Assembly (NCBI GenBank): GCA_027886175.1 | Contig: JAJNNQ010000075.1 | Span: 1,777,001-1,841,000, forward strand | Source: Phylloscopus collybita | Taxonomy: Eukaryota > Chordata > Aves > Passeriformes > Phylloscopidae | DNA length: 64,000 bases | Direction: 5' to 3' | Shown here: positions 23,929 to 34,718 of the stretch, piece by piece | How positions within the stretch are numbered: the first letter of the stretch is position 1 | Layout of the letters: the number at the start of each line of letters is the position of its first letter | Notes under the pieces: generated by a model | Told to the model about the DNA's origin: nothing | Seen by the model: only the letters and a program-made list of their open reading frames with translations | Databases searched by the model: none | Translations under genes and position numbers: made by a program

Positions 23929-24401
23929 AATGGAAAAGGGGGTAAAAATCCTAAAAGAAATGGGGGTGGGGAGGGAGAGGAAGGGAGAACCTTTGGTGTC
24001 TCTGCAGACAGGCAGGTAGAAGAGAAAAGCTGAAAACAATTAAGCCGTTTTTTGAGGAATCCTTAGGAGAGGGGAAAAACGCAGTTAAAAGCCAGTAAAT
24101 CATTAGATCCAAGCAGACAATCAAGTCTTCTCCTTTGGAAGAAAAAAAAATATATATACAGCAGGGTTCAGAGTAGCTTTCCCAGCAGCGAGGAGCGAGA
24201 ATGGTCTTCTTCAGAAAGATATGTTTGTTTAAAATCCACTCGTCTGCTTTTCCTTCTTTCTCTCTCTTCACCCCCCACACTTTTTTTTTCTTTTTTTCTT
24301 TTTTTTCCTTTCTTTTTTTTAAATTCTGCTTCTGAATCTCTCTCTCTGAAACTAGATCCAGTCTTTGTAGCCAGGGGCTGCATTAAGGATTACATCAGGC
24401 T

Positions 24402-24409
24402 TTTATAAG
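24402..24409 (+). promoter_or_regulatory. TATA-like box
   Basis: TTTATAAG sits about 100 bp upstream of the CpG-dense core at 24.5-25.15 kb, followed at the usual initiation distance (~30 bp) by the GA microsatellite. It is a possible core promoter for plus-strand transcription. No initiator or transcript evidence. Confidence 0.3.
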
Positions 24410-24429
24410 CTTTCCAGATCACACATTAG

Positions 24430-24480
24430 AGTGAGAGAGAGAGAGAGAGAGAGGGAGGGAGGGAGGGATAGGAGGGAGGG
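24430..24480. repeat. (GA)n(GGGA)n microsatellite
   Basis: GA units pass into GGGA units with one GGATA interruption; a pure purine strand. GA-rich tracts directly downstream of TATA-like boxes can bind GAGA-type factors, but here it may be an ordinary microsatellite. Confidence 0.93.
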
Positions 24481-24489
24481 ATGAAATGC

Positions 24490-25160
24490 ACACACACATA
24501 CACACGCACACGCACGGATCGGAGCTTTGTAAAACGGGCAGCTATAGGCAAGGACCCGAACTGACACGGTATCGCATCGGGCATGCTCCGCTAGCCTCCA
24601 GCAGGAGAGGATGGATGGATGGATGGATGGATGGATGGATGGATGGATGGATGGATGGATGGATGGAACAGAGGAGCCAGCGACAGCCGGAGCGCGCTGG
24701 CGGCTCAGCAGCGCAGCCTCCTCGGGACAGCTTAGCCCTAAGCGGGGAGCCAGGAGGTGAAGAGGGAGCCGGGATGGTGGTGGTGAGGATGGCGAGCCTT
24801 CTGCTTCCCCCCGCCCCCGCCCTCCCCGCCCCGCTCCCCCAAAAACCTGCGGAGGCTCAGCACGGAGAGGTGCCGCTCGCCCGCAGAGGGATGCGCAGAG
24901 ACGCTGGTGCCGCTGCCTGGGTACCGGGAGGGAGAAGGGGGTGCTGGGGCTCTCTCATCGCGCCCCCCGGAGCCTCCCCCGGAGCTGACAGCCTGGGAAG
25001 GGGGACGGGACACTGGACAGGGCGGCGGGGACCAGCGGGGCAGTGGCTCCCCAGCCCCTCAGCTGCGGGGAGGGAGGGCGGGGATGGGGGGGGACCTCCC
25101 CCAGCACCCCGGCTTGGCCGTGCCTTTGCACCAGGGCGCACGGTTTGCCCAGGCAGAAGA
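24490..25160. promoter_or_regulatory. CpG island core 3
   Basis: CpG-dense from about 24514 to 25140 ('gcacacgcacggatcgg', 'ccggagcgcgctggcggctc', 'atcgcgccccccggagcc'), interrupted by the GGAT repeat. After 25150 CpG density falls abruptly to AT-rich 'taattgcttaaaattta', as at an island edge. A 233-codon frame covers it but contains the microsatellite and no recognisable domain. Confidence 0.52.
24609..24666. repeat. (GGAT)n microsatellite
   Basis: About fourteen uninterrupted GGAT units lying inside CpG island core 3. Confidence 0.97.
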
Positions 25161-25189
25161 TGGCAACAGCCATTAACCCTTTCCTAATT

Positions 25190-26638
25190 GCTTAAAATTT
25201 ACCTCTTTCCTCCTCAACTCCTTGCTGCATTAACCCAAAATTTGGGGTGGGGGAGTTAGGGGGTCTGACATCCAGGCGACACCTCAGGGTATCGGGAGGC
25301 TGGGGAGGGGGGAAGGGAAAGTTTAAGCAGATGGAGGAGGAGGGAATGGGCTGGGGTGAAAGGTACGTGCTACATCCCGGCGGATTTGGGGTAAAGGTGC
25401 TGCCTCCAGGTTTGCAGACTGAGGAAGGTCCTCCGGTAACGAGGAGCCGGCCGAGCAGAGAAGGGGGGTGGGAAGGGGATGGAAGGCAGAGGGATAAGGC
25501 TGGAGGTGTGTGGAGAGCTGGGGGACTTCAGCATCCTGTCAGACTTCGGGACCTGCCCCTTGTTTTTAACCCTTCCTACTCCAAAAGGGGGAAACCGACC
25601 CTCTTTCCCTGACAAAATCAGCTCCCTCCTCCCTGCCCGGGGCTGCTGCTCCCCCGTCAGGGAAGGGGCACAGACCTGCCCGAGGGGCAGAGGCAAAGAT
25701 CCCATCTGCCACCACCCTCTGTCCCTCTGCCTCAGGGAGAGAGAGGAGCACCCCATCTCTCCCTCCAGAGACTCTCCACCCCCTCCCCTTAGCCTTCTTC
25801 CCCTTTCCTCCCTTCCCCTCACATCATCCAGCCCTTTAGCCCCTCTTTCCACACCTTCAAACCTTTTGCATCCCTAAAAAAACAAAACTCCTGGAGGAAG
25901 GAGAAAAGAAAAAAAAATAAATTCTTCATTTAGAGGAGCTGAGCTGCAAACCCTGGCTGTGGAGGAACGCAGCAGAGCAGCCTCTCATCCCCAGCCAGCA
26001 CTGCAGCATCGCTGGCCAAAGGCATCTGTGACATCTCCAGTTAAGCGGGGACTGGAGCAAAGGGGCAGCTGGGGCCTGAAATGCAGGGTTTTAGCCGACA
26101 GGCGGCTATGCTGGATTAGCACAGTGCATGCTCCGAATGGAAATCTCTCCCGTTCCCTCGCCAGCATTTTGGGAGTTTGTTTTCCTTCAGGAAGGCTTCC
26201 CCGCTCCTCCGAGTCACCCAGGGATTTCTTCCCTGTTTCTGCAGCTTCTCTCTCTCCAGCCCTCAGAGGGGCCAGCAGGAGAGTGGAAAGCTTTGGAGGG
26301 AGCCAGGGAGTGCTTGGCAAAAGCAGCCCAACCCTAAAGCTCACCCTAACCCTGACTCTGCCCCTCTGAGCCCCATGGGACAGCTCTGCCTTTGCTTTTG
26401 GAGTGATGGGGGAAGAGGGGGGGCACTCACCCTCCCTGTCCTGTTTTTTGGGGAGGTCAGGCAGAGCAAGGTGCAGTTGGCCTCTCTCTTGTGTTGCAGG
26501 GCAAAGAAGCCTAAGCAGAAGGACAAAGCACCAGGAAGTGCTACCGACCAAACTAAACCCATTTTCTGTTGCTGCAGTTGGGCCTGATGGAAAACTCGGC
26601 TTTGTGAGGATGGGGAATTGGGCTCCATGGATCTGAGG
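25190..26638. other. Downstream flank of the GC domain
   Basis: GC-rich but with falling CpG; purine-rich on one strand in places. No CR1 and no recognisable exon. Two or three CCCTAA-like words near 26333-26352 are too few to be telomeric. Confidence 0.45.
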
Positions 26639-26755
26639 ATCACAGAATATCCTGAGCTGGAAAGGACCCACAAGGATCATCGAAGTCTAGCTCCTGGCCG
26701 TTCACAGAACCTGGAATCCTACCCTGGGCCACGGAGCATTGTCCAAAGATACTGA
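26639..26755 (-). mobile_element. CR1 3' end fragment
   Basis: 'tcacagaatatcctgagctg', 'gaaaggacccacaaggatca', 'tcgaagtctagctcctggcc', and 'gagcattgtcca' follow the reverse complement of a CR1 subfamily ending '...ggatattctgtg', the same type as at 10781 and 14960. Confidence 0.88.
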
Positions 26756-27950
26756 CAAATATCAGTATCAATATCACTCCAAACCAATTTTTTCCAGTCC
26801 TAGGCAGAGAGATTTGTGAATTCCTAGACCCCCATTTAACAAGAGAGTAAGCATGACCCACACCTCAAAATCATAGGGAGGCCTGATGTCCCCATTTCTC
26901 ACTGTGTGCCCTCCAGAGAGAACTGAGAGTGAGCTCTGACAGCAAACAGGATGGGAGGATTTGGGGTCTGCAGCTGGCTGAGGTAACCAAGTGCAATAAT
27001 TCACCTGCTCTCTTCATCTGTGAAGTGATGAAGGCAAAATAACTTTAGCATGAAATGGATCTGTGAAATTCCCCACAGCAGGATAATTCTGAGGTCAAAG
27101 AAGGCCATTGGCAGAGCAAGAGATACTCTCAAAAACATCAGATCTCCCAGAAAGCTGAGTTTGGGGAGACACAGACCCTTCCTTCATCCTGCCAACATAA
27201 CTCAAATATGACATCTGTGGGGAGGATGGCCTATACCAGTAACAGAACAGATTTGAAGACATCTTTGTGTTCATGGTTGTCCCCTCTGCTCCCCATGCAG
27301 GGACCTTGCAGGGGCTACACTGCCCAGTCCTAGGTCAGCACAATTTACTTATGATACAGAAAGCCCTGAAACAGAGATCTCTGCCCTGTTTTGCTTGAAA
27401 CTGTGCAGAAATAACCAAAAGGCCTCAGCTCAGCCCAAACTGGCAACCTCTGTCCCATCACAATATGGTGTGAGGGCTCCTGAACTTACTCAGGGCAGAT
27501 ATGGGCACCATCAGGACTTCCAGTGTCATTCCCAGAGGAAAAGAAGCAGACAAGAACAGCAAAAAGAGGTCAGCAAGGCCCAACAGCTTTTGGGACACAC
27601 CATGCCCACACCATCGTGGTGGTGCTAGCAAGCAAAACCCACCCCTAACTCTCCTTGGTGAGGTGCTGGGACAAACTCCTTGGTGAGTTTTGTGACAAAC
27701 ACCAACTTTGCTGTCCAAAAACACAACCAAGACTGAAGTGTCTTTCTCTTCTCTGCTCTGTTTTCTGTCTGGGTTTTGGAGGTGGAAAGGCTTGAGCTGG
27801 ATCCAGCTCTAATTCTCCTCTTCCCCGGGCCAAAGGAAAACATCAAACTCAAGAGAGAGATAAACGAACCTTTACACACACTTTGAATTTAGAACATGTT
27901 TATTGCACAGAAAATATCTCTTGTTGTCAGAGGCAAAATGGGTCCAGAGC
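26756..27950. other. Unique non-coding stretch
   Basis: No transposon, exon or RNA gene recognised. Confidence 0.45.
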
Positions 27951-28211
27951 AAAAAAAAACCCACCAAAAAAACCCCAAAAAACAAAAAAACCAAACCAAA
28001 CCAAACAAAACCAAAACCACCCCAAAAACAACAACAACAAAACCTACAAAAACAAACAAAAAACCTACAAACACAAACAAACAAAAAACAAACACCAAAA
28101 AAGCCAAACCAAACCAAAACCAAAACCAAACAAAAACCAAAACCAAACCAAACAAAACAAAAAAACCCCCAAACCCAAACAAAACCAAACCACAAAAACA
28201 AAACCAAAAAC
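27951..28211. repeat. A/C-only low-complexity tract
   Basis: About 260 bases almost entirely A and C on the plus strand: irregular mixtures of CCAAA, CAAAA and CAAA units with only a few T and G. The complementary strand is G/T-only. Irregular unit order suggests repeated slippage. Long frames across it are artefacts of composition. Confidence 0.93.
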
Positions 28212-30130
28212 ATTCACAACCCACAGAGGGGAATATCCATGGTTAAATGTAGCACTCCTGGGAATATGCAAAGAGATTTTGGGAGAAGGATTAAGCTGCA
28301 CACCTCAGGAGCCTAAGCTGGTCTCAAACTACAAAGTACATGAGGGAGACATGAAAGAGACAGAAAAACATTTTCTATCTGCCCAATTTTTCCACCTTCT
28401 TTTGAAGCGCGGAATAGGGACGGAAAAAGGCTGTTTGGGCTGGTAGCTGCTCAGAGCTGGTTTGGATTTGTTAACTCTGTCCTCCCACCTCCCACATCAC
28501 AAAAGGTAGGCTGGTGGTGCTGTTGGAATAATAGATTTGCCTCCAAAAATCTGCTGGAAGCATAATTGCAATGTAGGGAAACTGAGTTTGGTTTTTTGGA
28601 GGAGTCTCCTCCTGCCAGTGGTACCCCCAGATATCGTAGGAGGAGATGAGGATGGCAAGGAAAAAAAGAAAAAAAAGGAATGCCTGGGGTTCCCAGGGGA
28701 TCTGTTTGAAAAAGTGTAACTGCAAAGCAGGACAGCTTGTAAGTGATCAGTTTACTTCCCCTCCAGCAACAGATACCACTGTGTTTACATCTATAACACT
28801 TTCCTTTGTGCCTGTTTAAAAATCTCCTTCAACATTTCAGATTTTCAGCCAGCCACATCCTTCTGCTGAAGGGGGACACGGGATAACTCAGCTCAACCCA
28901 GGACTTGAAAGGGATTTCCCCATGCCTGCCTCTCACACGACTGCTGTGCTTTCCACCTCGCTTTTGTTGTTCTTGTCAATTTTTATATATTTTTAATGAC
29001 CTTCCATTGCTGTTGCCAGCTGTGGTTTCTGCTGGCAGTGGCTGCTTACGAGTGTTCATGCTCACATACCACAGGTCAAACCCAGCAATGCCAGCCTGTC
29101 CTAAGGGCAAGGAGAAAACTCCTGCTCCTCCTCCCGTGGGCTGCATTTAGTAAGTGCAGGAATTGTCTCTGCTCAAAGAGTGTCTTTGCTCAGACTCCTC
29201 CGTTTTCAGGCAACGTGGTGAGAGAATTCTCCTAAAACAGGAATTTAGCACCAAGCCCATTTTATAGACTTGTGGAAGTGAGGCCAGGCAGAACTCTCAG
29301 CTTTCCCAGGTATGGAAAATCCTGACTCCAGCCCTCTCCCCTAACCAACCTGCTTTGCACGGGGACAACTTAATGGAGCCCCAGAAAGGGTTTTAGTGAG
29401 GGGAACAAGCACCAGCACAGGCATGGTCACGGCCAGTGTGATGGTAGAGGGGGCTTGGATGAGTGACTGCTGCTTTGTTGAGGAAGCCAAGCTACTCCCA
29501 GAGTCCCAAAGCTCTTGGATGATCAGGGGAGAGGATGGAACCCCCTCTGAAGGCATTTGTGTTGCTGGCTCTGGCAGCAGGAAAGAATGATGGAGCCCCA
29601 AGCCCAGATATTCACAGCTTCTGTTTTTCCAGAGCTTTGAATTGATCCTAAATTTTCCTCTTTCCCCTCTCCCTGTCCAGGGTGGGAGGGAGATATTAAT
29701 GAATTCCTTCTGCCTCCCCCCTCCACAAGGATCACCTGTATCCACTGGGGCTCCAGCACCCTCCTCCTCTTCCCTACAACCCCTCTCTGTGTCCATTCTC
29801 CTGACACACAGACTCGTGTGGGATCTCAGGAGCTTTACACATCAGTCTTGGCCAGATATGGAGGGAGAGGGATGCTCCCTCCTACATCAAGGCCAAAAGC
29901 TGGGGAAGATCCAAGGACCAGAGGCTGAGAACCAAGAGTGAGAGCAAAGGCAAAGTGCACTTTGATGTTATTGCCAAATAACAAAATCAGGACCATCCCA
30001 ACTGGTCACAATAAAGACAATTTCTCTAACAAGTGCTCAGCTCTTCCTTATCCTTGCCTAGAAACTTTCTTCAGGAGGGAAAGTGTCTTCTAAAAATAGC
30101 AATGTTAATAATAATTACAGCATGTTTCCA
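28212..30130. other. Unique non-coding stretch
   Basis: Nothing recognised on either strand; no frame with protein-like content. Confidence 0.45.
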
Positions 30131-30630
30131 GACTCACAGAATGGTTTGTGATGGAAGGGACCTTGAAGATGATCCAATTCCACCCCCTGCCATGGGCAGG
30201 GCCACTAGAACAGGTTGCTCCAAGCCCCCCCTGGTCCTCCTGGCTGGGCAGCCTGTAGCAGACCCCACTCTAATGTCACCTGTCTCTGCCCTCCCTTAAT
30301 CCTCACCCATAAATCCTCCCTTAGCTCCTCTTCCATCCTCAGGCAATGCTCCATGCATTCCATCTGCTTCTCAACACAGAGGGGGACAGCCCTCCTCATC
30401 TCCTGTGCATGTTCTTCCTGGAGATAATTCCTATTCCTGTTCTTCCTGTATCCTTCCATTCCATCCCTCCAGTCACAGCAGCCATCCCAATCCAGTCAAA
30501 GGAGCCATCCTACCACATCTCCATGATGCCAACAAGATCACAGCCCTACAGAACACATATCCCTAATCCTCTGGTTTATTCCACATGCTCAGGTGTTGGA
30601 ATAGAGGAATTTAAGCTGGATCAGTGATGA
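30131..30630 (-). mobile_element. Internally deleted CR1 LINE with endonuclease remnant
   Basis: Read on the minus strand, 30625 to about 30220 translates, with stops and frameshifts, like the start of CR1 ORF2, the apurinic-type endonuclease: LKFLYSNT, then GIMEMW and DGSFDWIGMA (CR1 proteins have a YTNA...GITETWWD...DW pattern), then LWVRIKGGQRQVTL and a shifted GVCYRLPSQEDQGG. At about 30220 it jumps straight into the CR1 3' end (30220-30131, finishing 'accattctgtgagtct'). The whole reverse transcriptase region, roughly 2 kb in a full CR1, is missing. It is a dead copy. Confidence 0.85.
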
Positions 30631-30850
30631 AGCCATTTTCCTGTGTGGCGTGCCTGGAATTCCTTTATGCTGCTCTCCAGGTGCTTCCCTGCTGACCTGC
30701 AATCCCTCTCCAAGCTCCTGGCATCTCTTGCTGACCCTTGCACCAAACTGGCAGGAGAGGGATGGACTGAGATTCCCCTTCCCCTGGGAACTCTATTTTC
30801 CCACTCCAGCTGCTGGAAGCTGCGAGCCACTCGTTTAAAACCCCGGTTAG
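30631..30850 (-). mobile_element. Possible further 5' CR1 sequence
   Basis: The minus-strand frame 30830-30621 runs directly into the ORF2 remnant and may be the CR1 region between ORF1 and ORF2. I cannot match it firmly, so the 5' edge of the element is open. Confidence 0.35.
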
Positions 30851-30989
30851 CACAAAAGGTTTCTTTGATGGTGGAAAAGCAGATTCCTTTGCGGGACTCC
30901 CGATGTGCTTCCCAAGCAGAGCCATAGATGGCAGTACGTGGTATTTACAGAGTTATTTCCACGAGTAAATCTTCTTATTTTAAGCAGAA

Positions 30990-31400
30990 AGCGAGAGATT
31001 TTCATTTCCTTGTAGTTAAAACGCGCTCAGAATGAGAACTAAATCAATGGAGAAAGCAAGAAAAGCCTCCTTGCCTGAGCACCGGCAGACAGAGCTTGAA
31101 ATGCAAAATCCCTCTGTGCTCTACAGGATTCTCTCTCCCCTTTCACAGGGATGATACCTGAGGAGTTGAACAAGAAAACAATTTTCCATACTGGAAAGGA
31201 GTTGAAGATCTCTCAAGTGACTGTCACAAAAGCCCGAAATAAGCTCAGAATTCCGGGTTCACTTTCAAAAACCAGCAGCTGAGAGTGTGAATGTGAAATT
31301 AATTCAGGCCAGACAAAAGAAGTTACTTTGATTTCAACTTAAGTTTCCACTTTGTTAATGCTTTAATGTCACTAGGTTAGCTTCAAAAATCCAAAATAGT
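30990..31400. promoter_or_regulatory. Candidate conserved non-coding element
   Basis: Repeat-free, with retained CpG in otherwise AT-rich DNA ('ttaaaacgcgctcagaatga', 'aaagcccgaaataagctcag', 'attccgggttcac') and AATTAATTCAGG, CAACTTAAGTTT. Lies between CR1 copies yet contains none for over 1.5 kb. Appearance-based call. Confidence 0.3.
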
Positions 31401-32314
31401 TTTTAAGTAACAATGTTTGGGATTCTCTTTCCCCCTCCTTTTCTCCTTGTTATAGTAGAACACTTCCACACACTGAAGTCTAATTTCAGTGAACTGACAC
31501 TTCTAGCCCAAAGTATCTTACTGAAGTAATATGCAACTTGTTGCACTTCCTGAATTGATTTGCATTAAAATAAATTAAATTCCCCAAGTCCAGCCTGTTT
31601 GGCCCTTGAGGGTAACTGATGACTGATCTCTCCCTGGTCCTTTTCTCAGCCCAGGAGGCTTTCACTATTTTTTTTTCTCTCCTGTCCAGCTGAGGGGCCT
31701 GACAGAGCAGCTTAGGAGGGCACCTGACATCCAGCCAGAGTCAACCCACCACAGTCACCTTCTTGTCCCCATGTTCCCACCACCCAGGGACTTAATCTCA
31801 GTTGGTTTCTTTGCATACAAGTATCCAAGTCAGCTTCTCACAGATGTCAGAAGAAATAAGTGCAAAAAGAAGAATCTCCAGAAATTCACATGATGGTGGT
31901 TTCCAACCTAATTTTTCATATTTAGATGCTTTGAATCACCTCCCAAATCTAATCCTTGTGAGGCCAAGTGCTTCCAGGCTTTCCCAGAAACCAATGGAGC
32001 TGGAGAGTGCTCAGCACCTTTAAGAGTCTGTTCCTTTGATGCTCTCATGAATGGAAATCTGTGGTTTTCCAATATCTGTATTTGACCTGAGCATCCTGAA
32101 ATCGAAGGCTGATCCTGTAGCTGTGTAAATCATTTGACATAAGCATGTGTAAAACAAGTTTGATCCCATTATTTACAGCCCATTGAAATTGGAAGTCCCT
32201 CAGTGGAAGGTGGCATTAACACTGACTAAGGGAAGAGAAAACAATGAAGATTAAAAAAACCATTCACCCCATCTCAGCCTTGTGTGTAACCTTTGTGTTT
32301 GTTTTATTTTCCCT
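31401..32314. other. Unique AT-rich stretch
   Basis: No gene or transposon recognised. Confidence 0.45.
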
Positions 32315-32410
32315 CAGATGTAATTATAATCTATGCTGGGGCACGTCTGTTTATGATAATGGAGGAGTCATTTATCAGATAACTTATCTCTGCCATAAAT
32401 CACCAAGAGC
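32315..32410. promoter_or_regulatory. Candidate GATA-site cluster
   Basis: TTATCAGATAACTTATCT at 32372-32389 holds three GATA motifs, two of them in inverted overlap, with TTATGATAATGG just upstream and 'aattataatctatgctgggg' before that. Spacing and orientation are those of composite GATA-factor sites in enhancers. Confidence 0.4.
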
Positions 32411-32561
32411 GGCTGGGAGGGGCCTGGCTCTGGAGCCAGGTGGTGCCAGCACAGGACTCATCCTTCACTGCTGCACCTGCTCAGAAGGGCTCTGCAAAGG
32501 CTTCCAGCAAAGCCCAGAAGTTCTGCAGGTGCAGGGATGGTTTTAAAAGCTGTGACCTGGA

Positions 32562-33160
32562 TCCTAGGCTGCATCTGAAGCAGAACAACCAGGAGGGGAG
32601 GGAGGGGATTCTCCACTTCTACTCTGCTCTGGTGAGACCCCACCTGGAGTGCTGCATCCAGCTCTGGGGTTCCCAGCACAGGAAGGAGATCAACTCATTG
32701 GGACAAGTCCAGGGGGGGCCACTGAACTGATCACAGGGCTGGGGTACCTCTGCTCTGGGCACAGGCTGGGAGAGTTGCAGCTGCTCAGCCTGGAGAAGGC
32801 TCCAGGAAGATCTCAGAGCCCCTTCCAGTACCTGGAGGAGCTCCAAGAGAGCTGCAGAGGCACTTTGGACAAGGGCAAGGAGTAACAGGACAAGGGGAGA
32901 TGGTCCTAAATTCAAAAAAAGGGAGATTTTATTTAGAATAGGGATTAAGAATAAATTCTTTACTATAAGGTTCATGAGACACCAAAAAAGGTTGCCCAGA
33001 GAGGTCGTGGACTCTCCATCCCAGGAGATGTTCAAGGCCAGGTTGGATGAGTCCCTGAGCAACCTGTTCCAATGGGAGGTGTCCCTGCCCAAGGCAGGGG
33101 TTTGGAGCTGGATAATTGCCAAGCCCCTTCCAATCCAAACCATTCTATGATTTTATGCTG
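32562..33160 (+). mobile_element. CR1 LINE fragment with ORF2 C-terminus
   Basis: The longest continuous CR1 tract here (~600 bp). At 32607-32700 the plus strand encodes [18 protein letters not shown], the conserved end of the CR1 ORF2 protein after the reverse transcriptase domain; the frame then breaks. The 3' UTR follows ('ggttgcccagagaggtcgtg', 'caaggccaggttggatgagt') and ends 'ccattctatgattttat'. 5'-truncated and not functional. Confidence 0.95.
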
Positions 33161-34654
33161 CACGAGTCCTTCTCTACTTACTCTGCATTATTAAATCTCA
33201 GGTTCTGAGATTAATCTCTTTGAACAGATTTCAGCAAACCGTTTGTTGGTGGTGCCTTTCTAAGGAACAGTTCTGTCTCTTCCCACAGCTGTTTTCCTTA
33301 ATCTGAAAATAAGTCACTTCAGACAGAAAGAACACGTTTTTCTCTCCCTCTGAGTGTTGGAGACAACATCGTGACTTGTGCATAAAGCCTGTTTCAATTA
33401 TGGGTAACTTTCTTCTGTCCTGTTAAACCTCTGTGAAATCCATATGTACTCAGGGATGGAACAAGAGAACAAAATTAAATGTTTAAATGAGCTTAAGAGA
33501 CACAGTCATGTCATGTTAACCTCAAAATACGCAACCAGTGTGACTCTCATATGGGTTTTCCCTTCTGTTTGCTTTTTTTTTTTTAGTTCTTATTTTGAAT
33601 GACATTCAAGTTTTATAGCCTACTTTAGTGCTAGAAATTAGTGAGGTTTGGATAAAACCTGACTCATTATTTTTATTATGTACTTTAAAAGAAAGCAAGA
33701 CCAATTACACTCAAAGGTATTTTCCGTCATACTCAGGGAGAACATAAACTCTAGAAACCATTTCCCCCTCTGGTTTGAGAGGTTTTGGATTTAGGCACAG
33801 CCTTTGGAGGGTGCTGGAAAATCTGGAAGGCAATCCAAGAGGCACATTAGAACGAGTGATGTACATTTTATGAAGGGAAAAGCTGTTTATCTGCTTTGGC
33901 AAACAAAAACATGAGAAGACTGAGGCAGAGAGGACAATCGTGGTCCAGAAATGTGTCAGTGGAGCAGGTGACCCCAGGGCGAATTTCAGGTCCCTAATTC
34001 TGCCTCACTTCAATCAGTCTTGGCAACACAGCCTAAAAGCCTCTCTGCTGATTGGATGTATCATTTCCCTCTTCATAAATGACATTTTCTTTCCACATTT
34101 CCCTCGAAGAAGGCTGCTCTATCCAGAGGCTCATTTAGAACATAATGAACCATGTTTGTTTGCTTGTTTGTTTTTTTTTCTTTCTAATAATAGTGTTTTT
34201 ACATCAAAACCCACATTTAGAGCCAGATATGGCTAATTTCAAGTCTTGTCTTTCCATTCCTCTCCTCACAACCCTCTCAGAACTACAGAGTGCCAGATCT
34301 GCTGGGGTGAGTCTGGGATCAGCAGAGAAGGCTAAAGCCCAAGCTGAGGCACCCAATGGTGCTGGAGACAGGAGAAAGCAGAGGAGACTTCATTTTAAAT
34401 TTGTTCATCTAAAACAAATATTTAAAATAAAATTTGAAACAAATTGAACAATATTAAAATAAAATTTAAAACAAATATTTAGAAGCCCCCTGGAGCAGGG
34501 GGGTGAGAAATATGTCCAATATCAAGGCACACAGAAACCTTTCACACAAGGCAGGCACAGCCTTGTTCTTCTGCTCTACTGGTGTGTCAGAACATGGGAA
34601 CAACTGTGTCTAGATGCTTTTGTCCCCAGCACCACCCTGATTTTCCTTCAACTC
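33161..34654. other. Unique AT-rich stretch
   Basis: No transposon or exon recognised. A small A/T-motif patch at 33465-33540 ('aattaaatgtttaaatgagc', 'catgttaacctcaaaatacg') has regulatory appearance but little else to support it. Confidence 0.42.
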
Positions 34655-34718
34655 CTATAGACTTGACCATCTCGTGGGTCTTTTCCGACCTTGATAATTC
34701 AAGAGTTCTATGACTTTA
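34655..34718 (+). mobile_element. CR1-type terminal scrap
   Basis: 'tagacttgaccatctcgtgg' then 'gtcttttccgaccttgataa' and 'gttctatgact' resemble the last ~60 bp of CR1 with several differences. Only the terminus is visible. Confidence 0.55.

Larger units (their letters stand above)
19900..26300. other. GC-rich, CpG-rich promoter-like domain
   Basis: Over 6 kb the base composition shifts sharply: CpG-dense cores, long G or C runs, microsatellites and no CR1 at all, while CR1 occurs every 2-4 kb outside. Absence of transposons plus CpG islands is typical of promoters and first exons of regulated vertebrate genes. I could not recognise a first coding exon on either strand. Frames of 100-280 codons here are what GC-rich DNA gives by chance. 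Confidence 0.55.

Noticed and set aside
24609..24666. CRISPR-like regular repetition
   Set aside because: Uninterrupted tetranucleotide units without spacers, in an animal genome: a microsatellite.
24486..25187. 233-codon plus-strand frame through CpG island core 3
   Set aside because: Begins in a CA/CG dinucleotide stretch, contains the GGAT microsatellite as a Gly-Trp-Met-Asp repeat and lacks any recognisable domain.
26333..26352. CCCTAA-like words
   Set aside because: Only two or three imperfect copies; too few for an interstitial telomeric repeat.
27883..28446. Asn/Lys/Thr/Pro-rich frames of 100-190 codons
   Set aside because: Translation of the A/C-only tract, which cannot contain most stop codons on the plus strand.
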